Part shown: positions 15,039 to 22,549 of the stretch, piece by piece | Layout of the letters: each line of letters starts with the position of its first letter | Numbering within the stretch: position 1 is the stretch's first letter | From: Balneolaceae bacterium | GTDB taxonomy: Bacteria > Bacteroidota > Rhodothermia > Balneolales > Balneolaceae | Assembly: GCA_017640665.1 (NCBI GenBank) | Contig: JAEPQE010000002.1 | Span: 372,001-436,000, forward strand | DNA length: 64,000 nucleotides | Direction of reading: 5' to 3' | Made by a program: the position numbers and the translations under genes | The notes under the pieces: model-generated | The model's database searches: none | Told to the model about the DNA's origin: nothing | Seen by the model: only the letters and a program-made list of their open reading frames with translations

Positions 15039-16532
15039 CTACGGTTTAAGCCTTCCCATCATCCTTGGGAAAGGAATGGTCTCACGGACGTGAGAAAGTC
15101 CACAGAGCCATGCTACTGTGCGTTCCAAGCCAAGACCAAAGCCTGCATGCGGAACGGTTCCATAGCGGCGTAAATCGAGGTACCATTCAAAAACTTCTTT
15201 ATCGAGTCCTTCCTCTTCAATGCGTTCGTGCATCAGTTCGAGATCATCCTCACGTTGACTTCCACCAATTATCTCACCATAGCCCTCAGGAGCGAGTACA
15301 TCGACACCCAGAGCGTGTTTACCGGATTCATCCCGTTTCATATAAAAGGCTTTTATTTCCGCCGGCCAATGAGTCACCATAACCGGAACTTCGTATTGCA
15401 TGGTTAGTACGGTTTCATCACTTCCACCGAAGTCATTGCCCCACTCAAAATTCTGAGCTGATTCTTTCCACTGTGGAATATTGCGATAGTCTTCCTCAAT
15501 CTGATCCAAGCGAGAACCAATTTCTTTAATGCGGGCGTCTATCTGGTTCTTTCTCCATTTCTTAGCAGAACCATGCTCTTTCTTAATCTCTTCTCTCTCC
15601 TGCTTGACATCCTTTTCTTCCTGCTTGCGAGCTTCAAGCATATCATCCAGCATTTTCGCTGTTGCATCACTGGTTAGAGTTTCCACTGCTTCGGTATAAG
15701 TCATTCGGATGAACGGATTATCCACCAAAGCTTCCAGTTTTGAAGTATCCCTTTCCAGAATATCCAATTCAGCCTTTCGTTTATCCAGCACCGTTTTCAC
15801 AATAAACCGGATCATGTCTTCTGCAAGATCCATGTTCATTTTCAAATCATAATAAGCCATTTCCGGCTCTATCATCCAGAACTCAGATAGATGTCGACGG
15901 GTTTTGGATTTTTCTGCTCGGAATGTTGGCCCAAAAGTATAAATCAAGCCATGAGCCATTGCCATCGCTTCGCCGTACAACTGACCGGTTTGAGCTAAGT
16001 ATGCAGGCTCTTCGAAGAACTCGGTTTCAAATAATGTTGTACTTCCTTCGGCGGCATTTCCGGTAAAAATCGGAGAATCCATCTGCACGAAATTACGATC
16101 CTGAAAGAAAGTATGAATGGCGAAAATAATTTCGTTACGAACACGCATCGCTGCCCACTGGCGCTGACTTCTCAACCAGAGATGACGGTTATTCATCAAA
16201 AACTCAACTCCATGCTCTTTGGGAGTGATTGGGTAATCTTCTGCAACTTGAATTACGTTTACACCCGAAACATGGATTTCATGTCCACCAATACTTCTTT
16301 CGTCAGCTTTAACCGTACCGGTGATTTCCAGTGAACTTTCCTGCTTCAATGAAGTTGCTGCATCCCAGGCTTCTTCTGAAACATCGTCTTTGGCTACCAC
16401 GCATTGTGTAAGACCTGTTCCGTCCCTCATTTCAATAAATACCAAGCTTCCGCTGCTGCGGTAGTTATACACCCAACCTTTCAACGTTATGGTGTTATCA
16501 ACATGGTTTGCGAGTTGATTGATGTAGATCAT
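15039..16532 (-). CDS. asnS: Asparagine-tRNA ligase
   Basis: The 497-residue class II synthetase has an N-terminal OB-fold (residues 1-110; [16 protein letters not shown]), motif 2 ([15 protein letters not shown]) and motif 3 (G-F-G-L-G-L-E-R). It charges tRNA-Asn. The SKTRRH/E-F-W motif separates AsnRS from AspRS. It is longer than the usual 430-465 residues because of an insertion, at about residues 285-355, of highly charged coiled-coil sequence ([18 protein letters not shown]). Separated from the M16 peptidase upstream by a palindromic 74-base gap. Confidence 0.95.
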   Translation of the reverse strand: MIYINQLANHVDNTITLKGWVYNYRSSGSLVFIEMRDGTGLTQCVVAKDDVSEEAWDAATSLKQESSLEITGTVKADERSIGGHEIHVSGVNVIQVAEDYPITPKEHGVEFLMNNRHLWLRSQRQWAAMRVRNEIIFAIHTFFQDRNFVQMDSPIFTGNAAEGSTTLFETEFFEEPAYLAQTGQLYGEAMAMAHGLIYTFGPTFRAEKSKTRRHLSEFWMIEPEMAYYDLKMNMDLAEDMIRFIVKTVLDKRKAELDILERDTSKLEALVDNPFIRMTYTEAVETLTSDATAKMLDDMLEARKQEEKDVKQEREEIKKEHGSAKKWRKNQIDARIKEIGSRLDQIEEDYRNIPQWKESAQNFEWGNDFGGSDETVLTMQYEVPVMVTHWPAEIKAFYMKRDESGKHALGVDVLAPEGYGEIIGGSQREDDLELMHERIEEEGLDKEVFEWYLDLRRYGTVPHAGFGLGLERTVAWLCGLSHVRETIPFPRMMGRLKP

Positions 16533-16558
16533 TTTTTCAATTAAGAATTAAAAATTAT

Positions 16559-16592
16559 TCAATTAAGAATGACTTCTTACATTCTTAATTGA
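16559..16592. terminator. Hairpin between the M16 peptidase and asnS
   Basis: Perfect arms TCAATTAAGAATG (16559-16571) and CATTCTTAATTGA (16580-16592) with an 8-base loop; the left arm is repeated directly at about 16537-16549. AT-rich and placed after the peptidase stop on the minus strand; it may terminate that gene or be a small repeat element. Confidence 0.5.
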
Positions 16593-16606
16593 TCATTGAT
16601 AATTGC

Positions 16607-17857
16607 TCACTCCTCCGGAGAGAGCACGGCTTCCATATAGTATTTCTGGTCAAAGAAGTCTTTGGCAAATTCCTGGATTTGTTCTGCGGTCACATCCACA
16701 ATATTCTCTTCAAGTTCATCCAGCGTAACAAAGCGATCGAAATAGAGTTCACTCTTTGCCAATCGCATCATTCGATTACTGGTATTTTCCTGTGAAAGTA
16801 ACAGTTTTCCTTTCAATTGAGACTTCGCTTCTTCCAATTCTTTTGCAGGAACAACTTCGTTTCGGATTTTATCCAGTTCCGCAACCACCAATTCATGCAC
16901 ATGCTCCACATATTCTTTATCAGTTCCCACATATACTCCCCATATTCCGGTATCTGAATAGGATTGATTAAAGGCCTGGATAGAGTAGCAATATCCATAT
17001 TTCTCACGCACATTTTGATGCAAACGAGAACTCATTCCTCCTCCCAGAATAGTATTTGCTAACAGAAGCAGATACTTATTTTCGTGGTCAAAATTTAGTC
17101 CTCTTCTCCCCAGGATGTAATGCGTTTGTTCAATAGCTTTGGTGAGTTCCAGCTTCTCTGGGTTTAACTCTTCAATAGGCTGTTTTCCATTTACAACCGG
17201 ATCATATTCGAGATGATCAAAATAGCTCTTCACCACCTCCACCACTTTATCATGATCCACATAACCTGCGACTGAAACCAGCAAATTCGAAGGCTTATAA
17301 CGATCTGCCATATAGTTGTACAAATCCTCACGACTGAAAGCAGATACGGTCTCTTCAGTTCCAAGAATCGGGCGACCAAGAGCATGTCCTTCAAACATTT
17401 TTGAGCTGAATTCTTCGAAGAGATAATCATCCGGAGAATCGCGGTACATCTTCATCTCTTCGATTACCACTTTCTTTTCTTTCTCCACTTCCTCTTCCGG
17501 AAATGAAGGGTGGAGTACCATATCAGAAAGTACATCCAAAGCACGATCGAGCTGATCTTCTACACAACGGGCGTAATAACAGGTGTATTCTGAAGAAGTA
17601 AATGCATTCAAATATCCCCCTACCGATTCCATACTTTGCGCGATTTCGTATGCTGTTCTTTTGTCGGTTCCTTTGAAGAGCATGTGCTCAAGAAAATGGG
17701 TTACTCCACCCTGCTTTTCCGTTTCATTTCTGGAACCTGTTTTAACCCAAATTCCTACCGAAATACTTTTAACACTTTCGATATGCTCAGTTACAATTCT
17801 GAGTCCGTTATTCAAGGTAGTTTTGCGAATAAAATCAATTTCTTTCAGGTTTTCCAT
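16607..17857 (-). CDS. M16-family zinc peptidase (processing-peptidase type)
   Basis: The 416-residue protein carries the inverted zinc motif H-F-L-E-H (HxxEH) near residue 54, with the third ligand in V-V-I-E-E-M-K-M-Y-R-D near 132, the layout of the M16B group (mitochondrial processing peptidase-like, PqqL/YmxG type). No signal peptide; it probably acts in the cytoplasm or near the membrane on short peptides. The C-terminal half is the inactive repeat with the R/Y pair (S-R-L-H-Q-N-V-R-E-K-Y-G-Y-C-Y). Likely a separate unit from asnS. Confidence 0.92.
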   Translation of the reverse strand: MENLKEIDFIRKTTLNNGLRIVTEHIESVKSISVGIWVKTGSRNETEKQGGVTHFLEHMLFKGTDKRTAYEIAQSMESVGGYLNAFTSSEYTCYYARCVEDQLDRALDVLSDMVLHPSFPEEEVEKEKKVVIEEMKMYRDSPDDYLFEEFSSKMFEGHALGRPILGTEETVSAFSREDLYNYMADRYKPSNLLVSVAGYVDHDKVVEVVKSYFDHLEYDPVVNGKQPIEELNPEKLELTKAIEQTHYILGRRGLNFDHENKYLLLLANTILGGGMSSRLHQNVREKYGYCYSIQAFNQSYSDTGIWGVYVGTDKEYVEHVHELVVAELDKIRNEVVPAKELEEAKSQLKGKLLLSQENTSNRMMRLAKSELYFDRFVTLDELEENIVDVTAEQIQEFAKDFFDQKYYMEAVLSPEE

Positions 17858-17964
17858 GCAGAATATTCTGTTGTGCGTCTCTTATTTTTGATGGGTGCAA
17901 ATATACTATTATTGAGGCCGAGAATCAGTAATGGTTTGTGAAATATCTCATGCTTGTCCTCTCC

Positions 17965-18180
17965 CTGATCCATACGCAAGCGTATGGATCAGTCCCTCCC
18001 CAAGGAGGGACAAACAGCTGTCTCCCTTTGGAGGGAGACAGAATTCAAACTTGTTTTGAATTCAGAGGGAGGAATTTTTTCGACCCCATCTGTCTTCCCC
18101 TTTGATAAGGGAAGAACTATTTAGTAAAGTTCAGATTTTGAAAGAAAGCTCCCTCCCCTTACCAAGGGTAGGGTTGGGGT
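17965..18180. repeat. Array of consecutive hairpins in a 400-base gene-free gap
   Basis: Five palindromes follow almost end to end: 17965-17992 (13-base perfect arms, CTGATCCATACGC), 17992-18011 (GTCCCTCC), 18018-18041 (CTGTCTCCCT), 18041-18063 (GAATTCAAA) and 18094-18114 (CTTCCC, imperfect), then a weaker CCCT/AAGGG repeat to about 18180. None has a T-tract. No ORF is supported between 17858 and 18202. Confidence 0.8.
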
Positions 18181-18202
18181 AACTTAAAAAAGGTATATAC
18201 AT

Positions 18203-18235
18203 AAAAAAGGCGCTACCCGGTTAGAGCAGCGCCTT
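18203..18235 (-). terminator. Terminator of pnp
   Basis: On the minus strand AAGGCGCT pairs with AGCGCCTT across a 16-base interior and is followed by a run of T (plus-strand A's 18203-18208), directly after the pnp stop. Confidence 0.85.
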
Positions 18236-18258
18236 AAATTAGCATAGAGAACGATCTA

Positions 18259-20379
18259 TCATTCTCTTTCGATCAATGCTTTTCTGGAAAGTCGAAGTTT
18301 TCCGCCATGCTCTACTTTCAGCAGTTTAACATCCAGCTCGTCTCCAAGCTGAAGATAATCGGAAACTTTTTCCACTCGTTTATGATCAATCTCGGAGATG
18401 TGAAGTAATCCGTCTTTTCCAGGAGCGATTTCAACGAAAGCTCCAAAGTCTTTGATGGATTTAACCACACCTTTGTAAGTCGCACCTTCTTCCAGGTGAC
18501 CTACAATCATTTTGATACGATTTTTTGCTTCTTCCGCTTTACTTAAGTCGTTAGCAGAAATTGTGATCTGACCTTTTCCGTTACTGTCTTCTTCAATAAT
18601 GATTTCAGTTCCGGTTTCTTTCTGAAGCGTCTGAATCACTTTTCCACCAGGTCCGATTACCGCACCAATGTCGCTACCGTCGATTTCCATTCGGAGGAAT
18701 TGAGGAGCATACTGAGAGATGCTTTCCCTGGGTGATGAAATAGTTTTCGCCATTTCACCAAGTATGTGTATACGGCCTGTATGTGCCTGAGCAAGAGCTT
18801 CTTCAATAGTTTCGAAGCTGATTCCCTGCACTTTCATATCCATCTGGCAAGCCGTAATTCCATCTGAAGTACCGGCAGTTTTGAAATCCATGTCTCCCAT
18901 GAAATCTTCTTCACCACGAATATCAGAAAGGATGGCTGTGTTATTTTCGCCCACAATCATACCCATTGCAATACCTGCAACTGGCTTTTTGATTGGAACA
19001 CCAGCATCCATCAATGCCATCGATCCCCCACAAACAGAAGCCATTGAAGAAGAACCGTTTGATTCTGTAATGTCTGAAATTACACGAACAACGTATCCGA
19101 ATTCTTCAAATGTTGGCATCATCATTCTTAAAGAACGTTCTGCAAGATGTCCGTGACCAATTTCACGTCGACCAGGACCTCTCATGAAGCCGGCTTCTCC
19201 TACAGAATATGGAGGGAAGTTATAATGCAGATAAAACTGCTTTGCTTCCTGATCAAATAAAGTGTCTACACTTTGCTCATCACGACGGGTTCCTAAGGTT
19301 GCAGAAACCAAAGCCTGAGTTTCACCACGAGTGAAAATCGAAGAACCGTGTGCACGAGCGATATATCCTACCTGAGTCCAGATATCCCGGATGTCGGTAG
19401 TTGAACGACCGTCGATACGACGTCCTTTTTCAAGAATCATATTACGGAGAGCATTCTTTTCAATACTTCCAAGAATCTTGTTTGCTTCAGAAAGCTTCTC
19501 AGAAGCATCTTCATCATCAGCAAACTCTTCTTCGAGTTTTGCGATTGCTTCTTCTTTCGCTTCTTTAATTTTACCATTGTAATCCTCTTTATTGAGGCCA
19601 ATGTTTACAATATCAACGATAGCTGCTTCTGCAAGACCTTTAACTTTAGATTCCAGATCTTCATCAACTGCCGGAGGAATAAATTCTCTTTTTTCTTTTC
19701 CAAGTTCTTTGCGAAGCTCATTCTGGAAATCACATAGCTTTTTGATGGCTTCATGAGCAGCTTTGATTGCTTTCAGCATCTCAGCTTCTGAAATCTCTTC
19801 CATTTCACCCTCAATCATAAGGATACTGTCTTCAGTACCGCCTACTACCATATCGATGTCGCTATCTTTTAGCTCCGTCACAGTTGGGTTGATAATGAAT
19901 TCACCATTTACTCGTCCAACTCTGACTTCTGCCATCGGTCCATCAAATGGAATATCAGAAAGGTGAATAGCTAGCGAAGCTCCTGTCCCACCTAATACAT
20001 CTCCATCATTTTCATCATCGGATGAAATCACACTTGAAATCACCTGGGTATCACATACATATCCTTTTGGGAAAAGCGGACGAAGTACACGGTCAATTAA
20101 ACGGCTGGAAAGAACTTCCTTTTCGTTTGAACGACCTTCTCTTTTCATAAATCCACCGGGGAAACGTCCCGCAGCAGAAAAACTTTCTTTATGATCTACA
20201 GTTAACGGGAAAAAACTCTGTCCCGGTTTTGGTTCTTTGGCGCTTACCGCAGTACAAAGCACCATGGTGTCCCCCATTTTTACAACAACAGAGCCATCAG
20301 CTTGTTTAGCGATACGGCCTGTTTCTACGGATAGCACCTTACCCGGTGCGAATTCTATACTTTTAAAATCTTCTTTCAT
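18259..20379 (-). CDS. pnp: Polyribonucleotide nucleotidyltransferase
   Basis: The 706-residue protein has two RNase PH-like domains (about 10-140 and 310-535; F-T-R-G-E-T-Q-A-L-V and the G-x-M-D-F-K-x-A-G catalytic stretch with D near 480-490), a central helical domain, a KH domain (about 550-615; I-G-P-G-G-K-V-I) and an S1 domain (about 625-695). It degrades RNA 3' to 5' with phosphate and forms the degradosome core. Length is standard. It follows rpsO on the same strand after a terminator-like hairpin, the usual rpsO-pnp order in which the transcript is processed between them. Confidence 0.97.
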   Translation of the reverse strand: MKEDFKSIEFAPGKVLSVETGRIAKQADGSVVVKMGDTMVLCTAVSAKEPKPGQSFFPLTVDHKESFSAAGRFPGGFMKREGRSNEKEVLSSRLIDRVLRPLFPKGYVCDTQVISSVISSDDENDGDVLGGTGASLAIHLSDIPFDGPMAEVRVGRVNGEFIINPTVTELKDSDIDMVVGGTEDSILMIEGEMEEISEAEMLKAIKAAHEAIKKLCDFQNELRKELGKEKREFIPPAVDEDLESKVKGLAEAAIVDIVNIGLNKEDYNGKIKEAKEEAIAKLEEEFADDEDASEKLSEANKILGSIEKNALRNMILEKGRRIDGRSTTDIRDIWTQVGYIARAHGSSIFTRGETQALVSATLGTRRDEQSVDTLFDQEAKQFYLHYNFPPYSVGEAGFMRGPGRREIGHGHLAERSLRMMMPTFEEFGYVVRVISDITESNGSSSMASVCGGSMALMDAGVPIKKPVAGIAMGMIVGENNTAILSDIRGEEDFMGDMDFKTAGTSDGITACQMDMKVQGISFETIEEALAQAHTGRIHILGEMAKTISSPRESISQYAPQFLRMEIDGSDIGAVIGPGGKVIQTLQKETGTEIIIEEDSNGKGQITISANDLSKAEEAKNRIKMIVGHLEEGATYKGVVKSIKDFGAFVEIAPGKDGLLHISEIDHKRVEKVSDYLQLGDELDVKLLKVEHGGKLRLSRKALIERE

Positions 20380-20466
20380 TTATTTTTTGTCTGTTTGTTT
20401 TATTGCTTTATTCCCGCCGTTAAATCAGGTTGATTGATAAGCTAAAATGAGGCGGGAAGAATTGAA

Positions 20467-20491
20467 AAAGGCTCCAAGAGTTGGAGCCTTT
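20467..20491 (-). terminator. Hairpin between rpsO and pnp
   Basis: Arms AAAGGCTCCAA (20467-20477) and TTGGAGCCTTT (20481-20491), 3-base loop, with T's following on the minus strand. It probably attenuates readthrough from rpsO into pnp. Confidence 0.8.
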
Positions 20492-20494
20492 AAA

Positions 20495-20764
20495 TTATTT
20501 ACGAATACCAAGCTCTTTGATAAGCTCACGGTATTTTGCGATATCGGTTTTCATCAAGTAGTTGAGAAGACGGCGTCTTTTACCAACTAATTTCAATAAT
20601 CCTCGACGAGAAGCGTGGTCTTTCTGGTTCTCTTTTAAATGCTCAGTTAGATGATTGATTCTGTGGGTAAAAAGTGCGATCTGACCTTCAGTAGTGCCTG
20701 TATTGGCTTCTTCTCCACCAAACTTTTTGAAAATTTCTTTTTTTTCTTCTGCAGTTATGCTCAT
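20495..20764 (-). CDS. rpsO: 30S ribosomal protein S15
   Basis: The 89-residue protein is a standard S15: [15 protein letters not shown] near residues 21-35, L-T-E-H-L, then [16 protein letters not shown] near 49-64 and the C-terminal L-I-K-E-L-G-I-R-K. It binds 16S rRNA in the platform and, in many bacteria, represses its own translation. In most relatives ribF sits directly upstream; here the ribF gene is about 7 kb away, see the remnant at 22285-22503. Confidence 0.97.
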   Translation of the reverse strand: MSITAEEKKEIFKKFGGEEANTGTTEGQIALFTHRINHLTEHLKENQKDHASRRGLLKLVGKRRRLLNYLMKTDIAKYRELIKELGIRK

Positions 20765-20805
20765 TGCAATATTCAGTTATAACTTTAAATCGATTTAATA
20801 GTTTG

Positions 20806-20833
20806 CAAAGATAAGGGTTTTATGGGTAAGCAA
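20806..20833 (-). promoter_or_regulatory. Promoter of rpsO-pnp
   Basis: On the minus strand a -7 box TATCTTTG (plus 20806-20813) matches TAnnTTTG, with TTG (plus 20831-20833) 17 bases upstream. It lies 42 bases before the rpsO ATG. It would let rpsO-pnp be transcribed independently of the distant rimP-ribF block. Confidence 0.6.
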
Positions 20834-21096
20834 CAATGATGTAGAGAGACAAAAATTTGAACCTAAAATTATTATTTAATCTTTTAGTGAGTCTAATGAC
20901 AAAACTATTATTTGAGAATGAAGTAAGGAAGCTTTGAATTCCGTTTTTATGTATTAGATTTTGTTAGAGCTTAATATGAGAATCTAAAAGCAGAATTTGG
21001 ACAATTAAAACTAAATATTTACTTATAAGCCTAATTTGCAAATCACTTTTATATTAGTTATAAATATTTTTTAAATCAAAACTTTGGAGAATATAA

Positions 21097-22059
21097 ATGA
21101 GTAATAAAAATTGGACCAATTTCATTTGCTTTAATGATGGTCAAAAGCAACCAGCCTTCACTGGGAACATAATTAGCCTTGCAAGTAGCAACTTTAATAA
21201 TTTTCCAAAAACAATTTGGGCAGTTGAAAAGCTAGATTCTGGAAATAAAATATGGCGATGGGACTATAACTCTAACAGGAAATTAAGTTATTCAAATCCC
21301 GGAGGTAGCGTTACAAAACTAGATGTCAGATTTGCATTAGAAAATGGCGTTCATGCACCACAGGCATGGGGTTTTGAAGGTCAAACGATTAAATACTGGC
21401 CAGCTAATGCACAAGGTAACGGAGATAACTGGATTAATTTATCATATCCAGAGAATACTTTTCCTTCTAATTCTACAATCGTTGATATTTCCTGCTCAAA
21501 TACATTTGGTATCTTTATTCTTTGTAGTGCTGATGGTCAGTCAAGTATATATCAATGGAAATACACCGATATAACTAAGCCATATATTGGTAGTTGGGAA
21601 GAAATATTTATTCCTCCTTCAACAGAAATGCCTTCAGAACTCCGGTGTATTTCTGTTGCAGATAGACCTAGAGTTTGGGATCATTGGTCAAATGGACTTA
21701 TTTGGGCAGTAGATAATAATGGAAAACTCTGGGGCACTGGACAATATACTGCGATTAGATCTTGGTCATGGAATATCTGGCTAGAATTTAAAAAACCGCC
21801 ACCAATTTCTAAACCAGATGACCCTTATACATCTTATAATTTATTAACTGTTGATGCTGGAGGAGAGCAAACATTGGCTGCAATTAGATCGGATGGAACA
21901 CCATTAGAATGGGGATCTTCTCAATCAGGGTACCAATTCAATCCCAAGTTGAATTCCAGAGGTACAACACCAAATATGAAATGCGTTTGCATGGACGAGT
22001 TTGGTTGGGACTTTGCAAGCTCTGATGGAGCAACATCTTTATTATATTATATTGCGTAA
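21097..22059 (+). CDS. Tectonin/RCC1-like beta-propeller protein
   Basis: The 320-residue protein has no signal peptide and shows a repeat of about 50-55 residues with I-W-A-V or similar, then W and a 'dG-x-l' turn: T-I-W-A-V-E-K (about 46-52), G-L-I-W-A-V-D-N-N-G-K-L-W (about 203-215), T-L-A-A-I-R-S-D-G-T-P-L (about 264-275). That is the tectonin/RCC1-type propeller pattern found in sugar-binding or toxin-associated lectins. It is AT-rich and Asn/Trp-rich, unlike its ribosomal neighbours, and stands alone between rpsO and the ribF remnant, suggesting horizontal transfer. An RBS GGAG lies 9 bases before the ATG. Ligand unknown. Confidence 0.6.
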   Translation: MSNKNWTNFICFNDGQKQPAFTGNIISLASSNFNNFPKTIWAVEKLDSGNKIWRWDYNSNRKLSYSNPGGSVTKLDVRFALENGVHAPQAWGFEGQTIKYWPANAQGNGDNWINLSYPENTFPSNSTIVDISCSNTFGIFILCSADGQSSIYQWKYTDITKPYIGSWEEIFIPPSTEMPSELRCISVADRPRVWDHWSNGLIWAVDNNGKLWGTGQYTAIRSWSWNIWLEFKKPPPISKPDDPYTSYNLLTVDAGGEQTLAAIRSDGTPLEWGSSQSGYQFNPKLNSRGTTPNMKCVCMDEFGWDFASSDGATSLLYYIA

Positions 22060-22068
22060 GCTGTTTAG

Positions 22069-22099
22069 GGTCCCAACTTTTTATTTTTTTGTTGGGACC
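22069..22099 (+). terminator. Terminator of the beta-propeller gene
   Basis: GGTCCCAAC (22069-22077) pairs with GTTGGGACC (22091-22099) across a T-rich 13-base loop, just after the stop codon. Confidence 0.7.
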
Positions 22100-22105
22100 T
22101 TCTCT

Positions 22106-22193
22106 CGTTCCCAAGTTCCTGCTTGAGAATGCTGTCGGGAAGCTATGGATTACAAAGATAAAGCTGGAGCCTTAAAGGCTACATTCAAGCTTT
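22106..22193. repeat. Degenerate dispersed repeat, copy A
   Basis: The segment beginning CCAAGTTCCTGCTTGAGAAT and running through GAAGCTATGG and AAAGCTGGAGCC resembles the segments at 25029-25070, 25774-25845 and 34601-34706. The shared elements are C-T-GCTTG-GAATGC, a C-GAAAGCTCTTGC core, and a complementary GAAGC-GGAGCTT arm followed by GCATTC-AA. Each copy is diverged. Confidence 0.5.
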
Positions 22194-22227
22194 TTTTGCC
22201 TAGGCAAAGAATCACTCCTTACTGATC

Positions 22228-22258
22228 CTGAATCAAGCTTGTGCTGAACTTGATTCAG
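22228..22258. repeat. Short inverted repeat beside the ribF remnant
   Basis: CTGAATCAAG (22228-22237) pairs perfectly with CTTGATTCAG (22249-22258), 11-base loop; an outer ATCCTGA.../TTCAGGAT pair extends the stem imperfectly. It resembles intergenic 'TCCTGAA...TTCAGGA' elements of marine Bacteroidota. Confidence 0.55.
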
Positions 22259-22284
22259 TATTCAGGATGACTGATCTTTAGTTT

Positions 22285-22503
22285 TTAGCTAGCACCAATA
22301 ACTTCTAACGACCTCTCTCTATCCCTCTCCAACTGCTCCTTCAACTCCTCTATCCCATTGAATTTCTTTTCACCCCGAATGCAATCGAAGAAGCGAATTG
22401 TAACGTTTTTCATAGAAAAATTGATTAAAATCGAAGATATTCACTTCCAGAGTTTTGGTTTCGCCATCAAAGGTTGGTCGGACTCCGATGTTCATAATAC
22501 TTT
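22285..22503 (-). pseudogene. ribF: Frameshifted remnant of the ribF 3' end
   Basis: On the minus strand this stretch reads N-I-G-V-R-P-T-F-D-G-E-T-K-T-L-E-V-N-I-F-D-F-N-Q, then after loss of one base continues in another frame as V-T-I-R-F-F-D-C-I-R-G-E-K-K-F-N-G-I-E-E-L-K-E-Q-L to a TAA at 22285. These match the last about 70 residues of the intact ribF at 27784-28713 (N-I-G-V-R-P-T-F-D-G-E-T-K-T-L-E-V..., V-Q-I-R-F-F-D-R-I-R-D-E-Q-K-F-N-G-I-Q-E-L-K). Upstream similarity stops abruptly near 22503. It sits where ribF should end in the ancestral ribF-rpsO order. Confidence 0.88.
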
Positions 22504-22549
22504 TTCATAGACAACGTATGCTCTAAGTTTCTCTAGATAAAGTCAATTT

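Noticed and set aside
17965-18180. Hairpin array as a CRISPR or tRNA cluster
   Set aside because: Each hairpin differs in arm sequence, there are no constant repeats, and no cloverleaf or CCA end is visible.
22069-22099. A riboswitch-like structure in the gap after the beta-propeller gene
   Set aside because: A simple stem after a stop codon; no conserved aptamer core was recognised.
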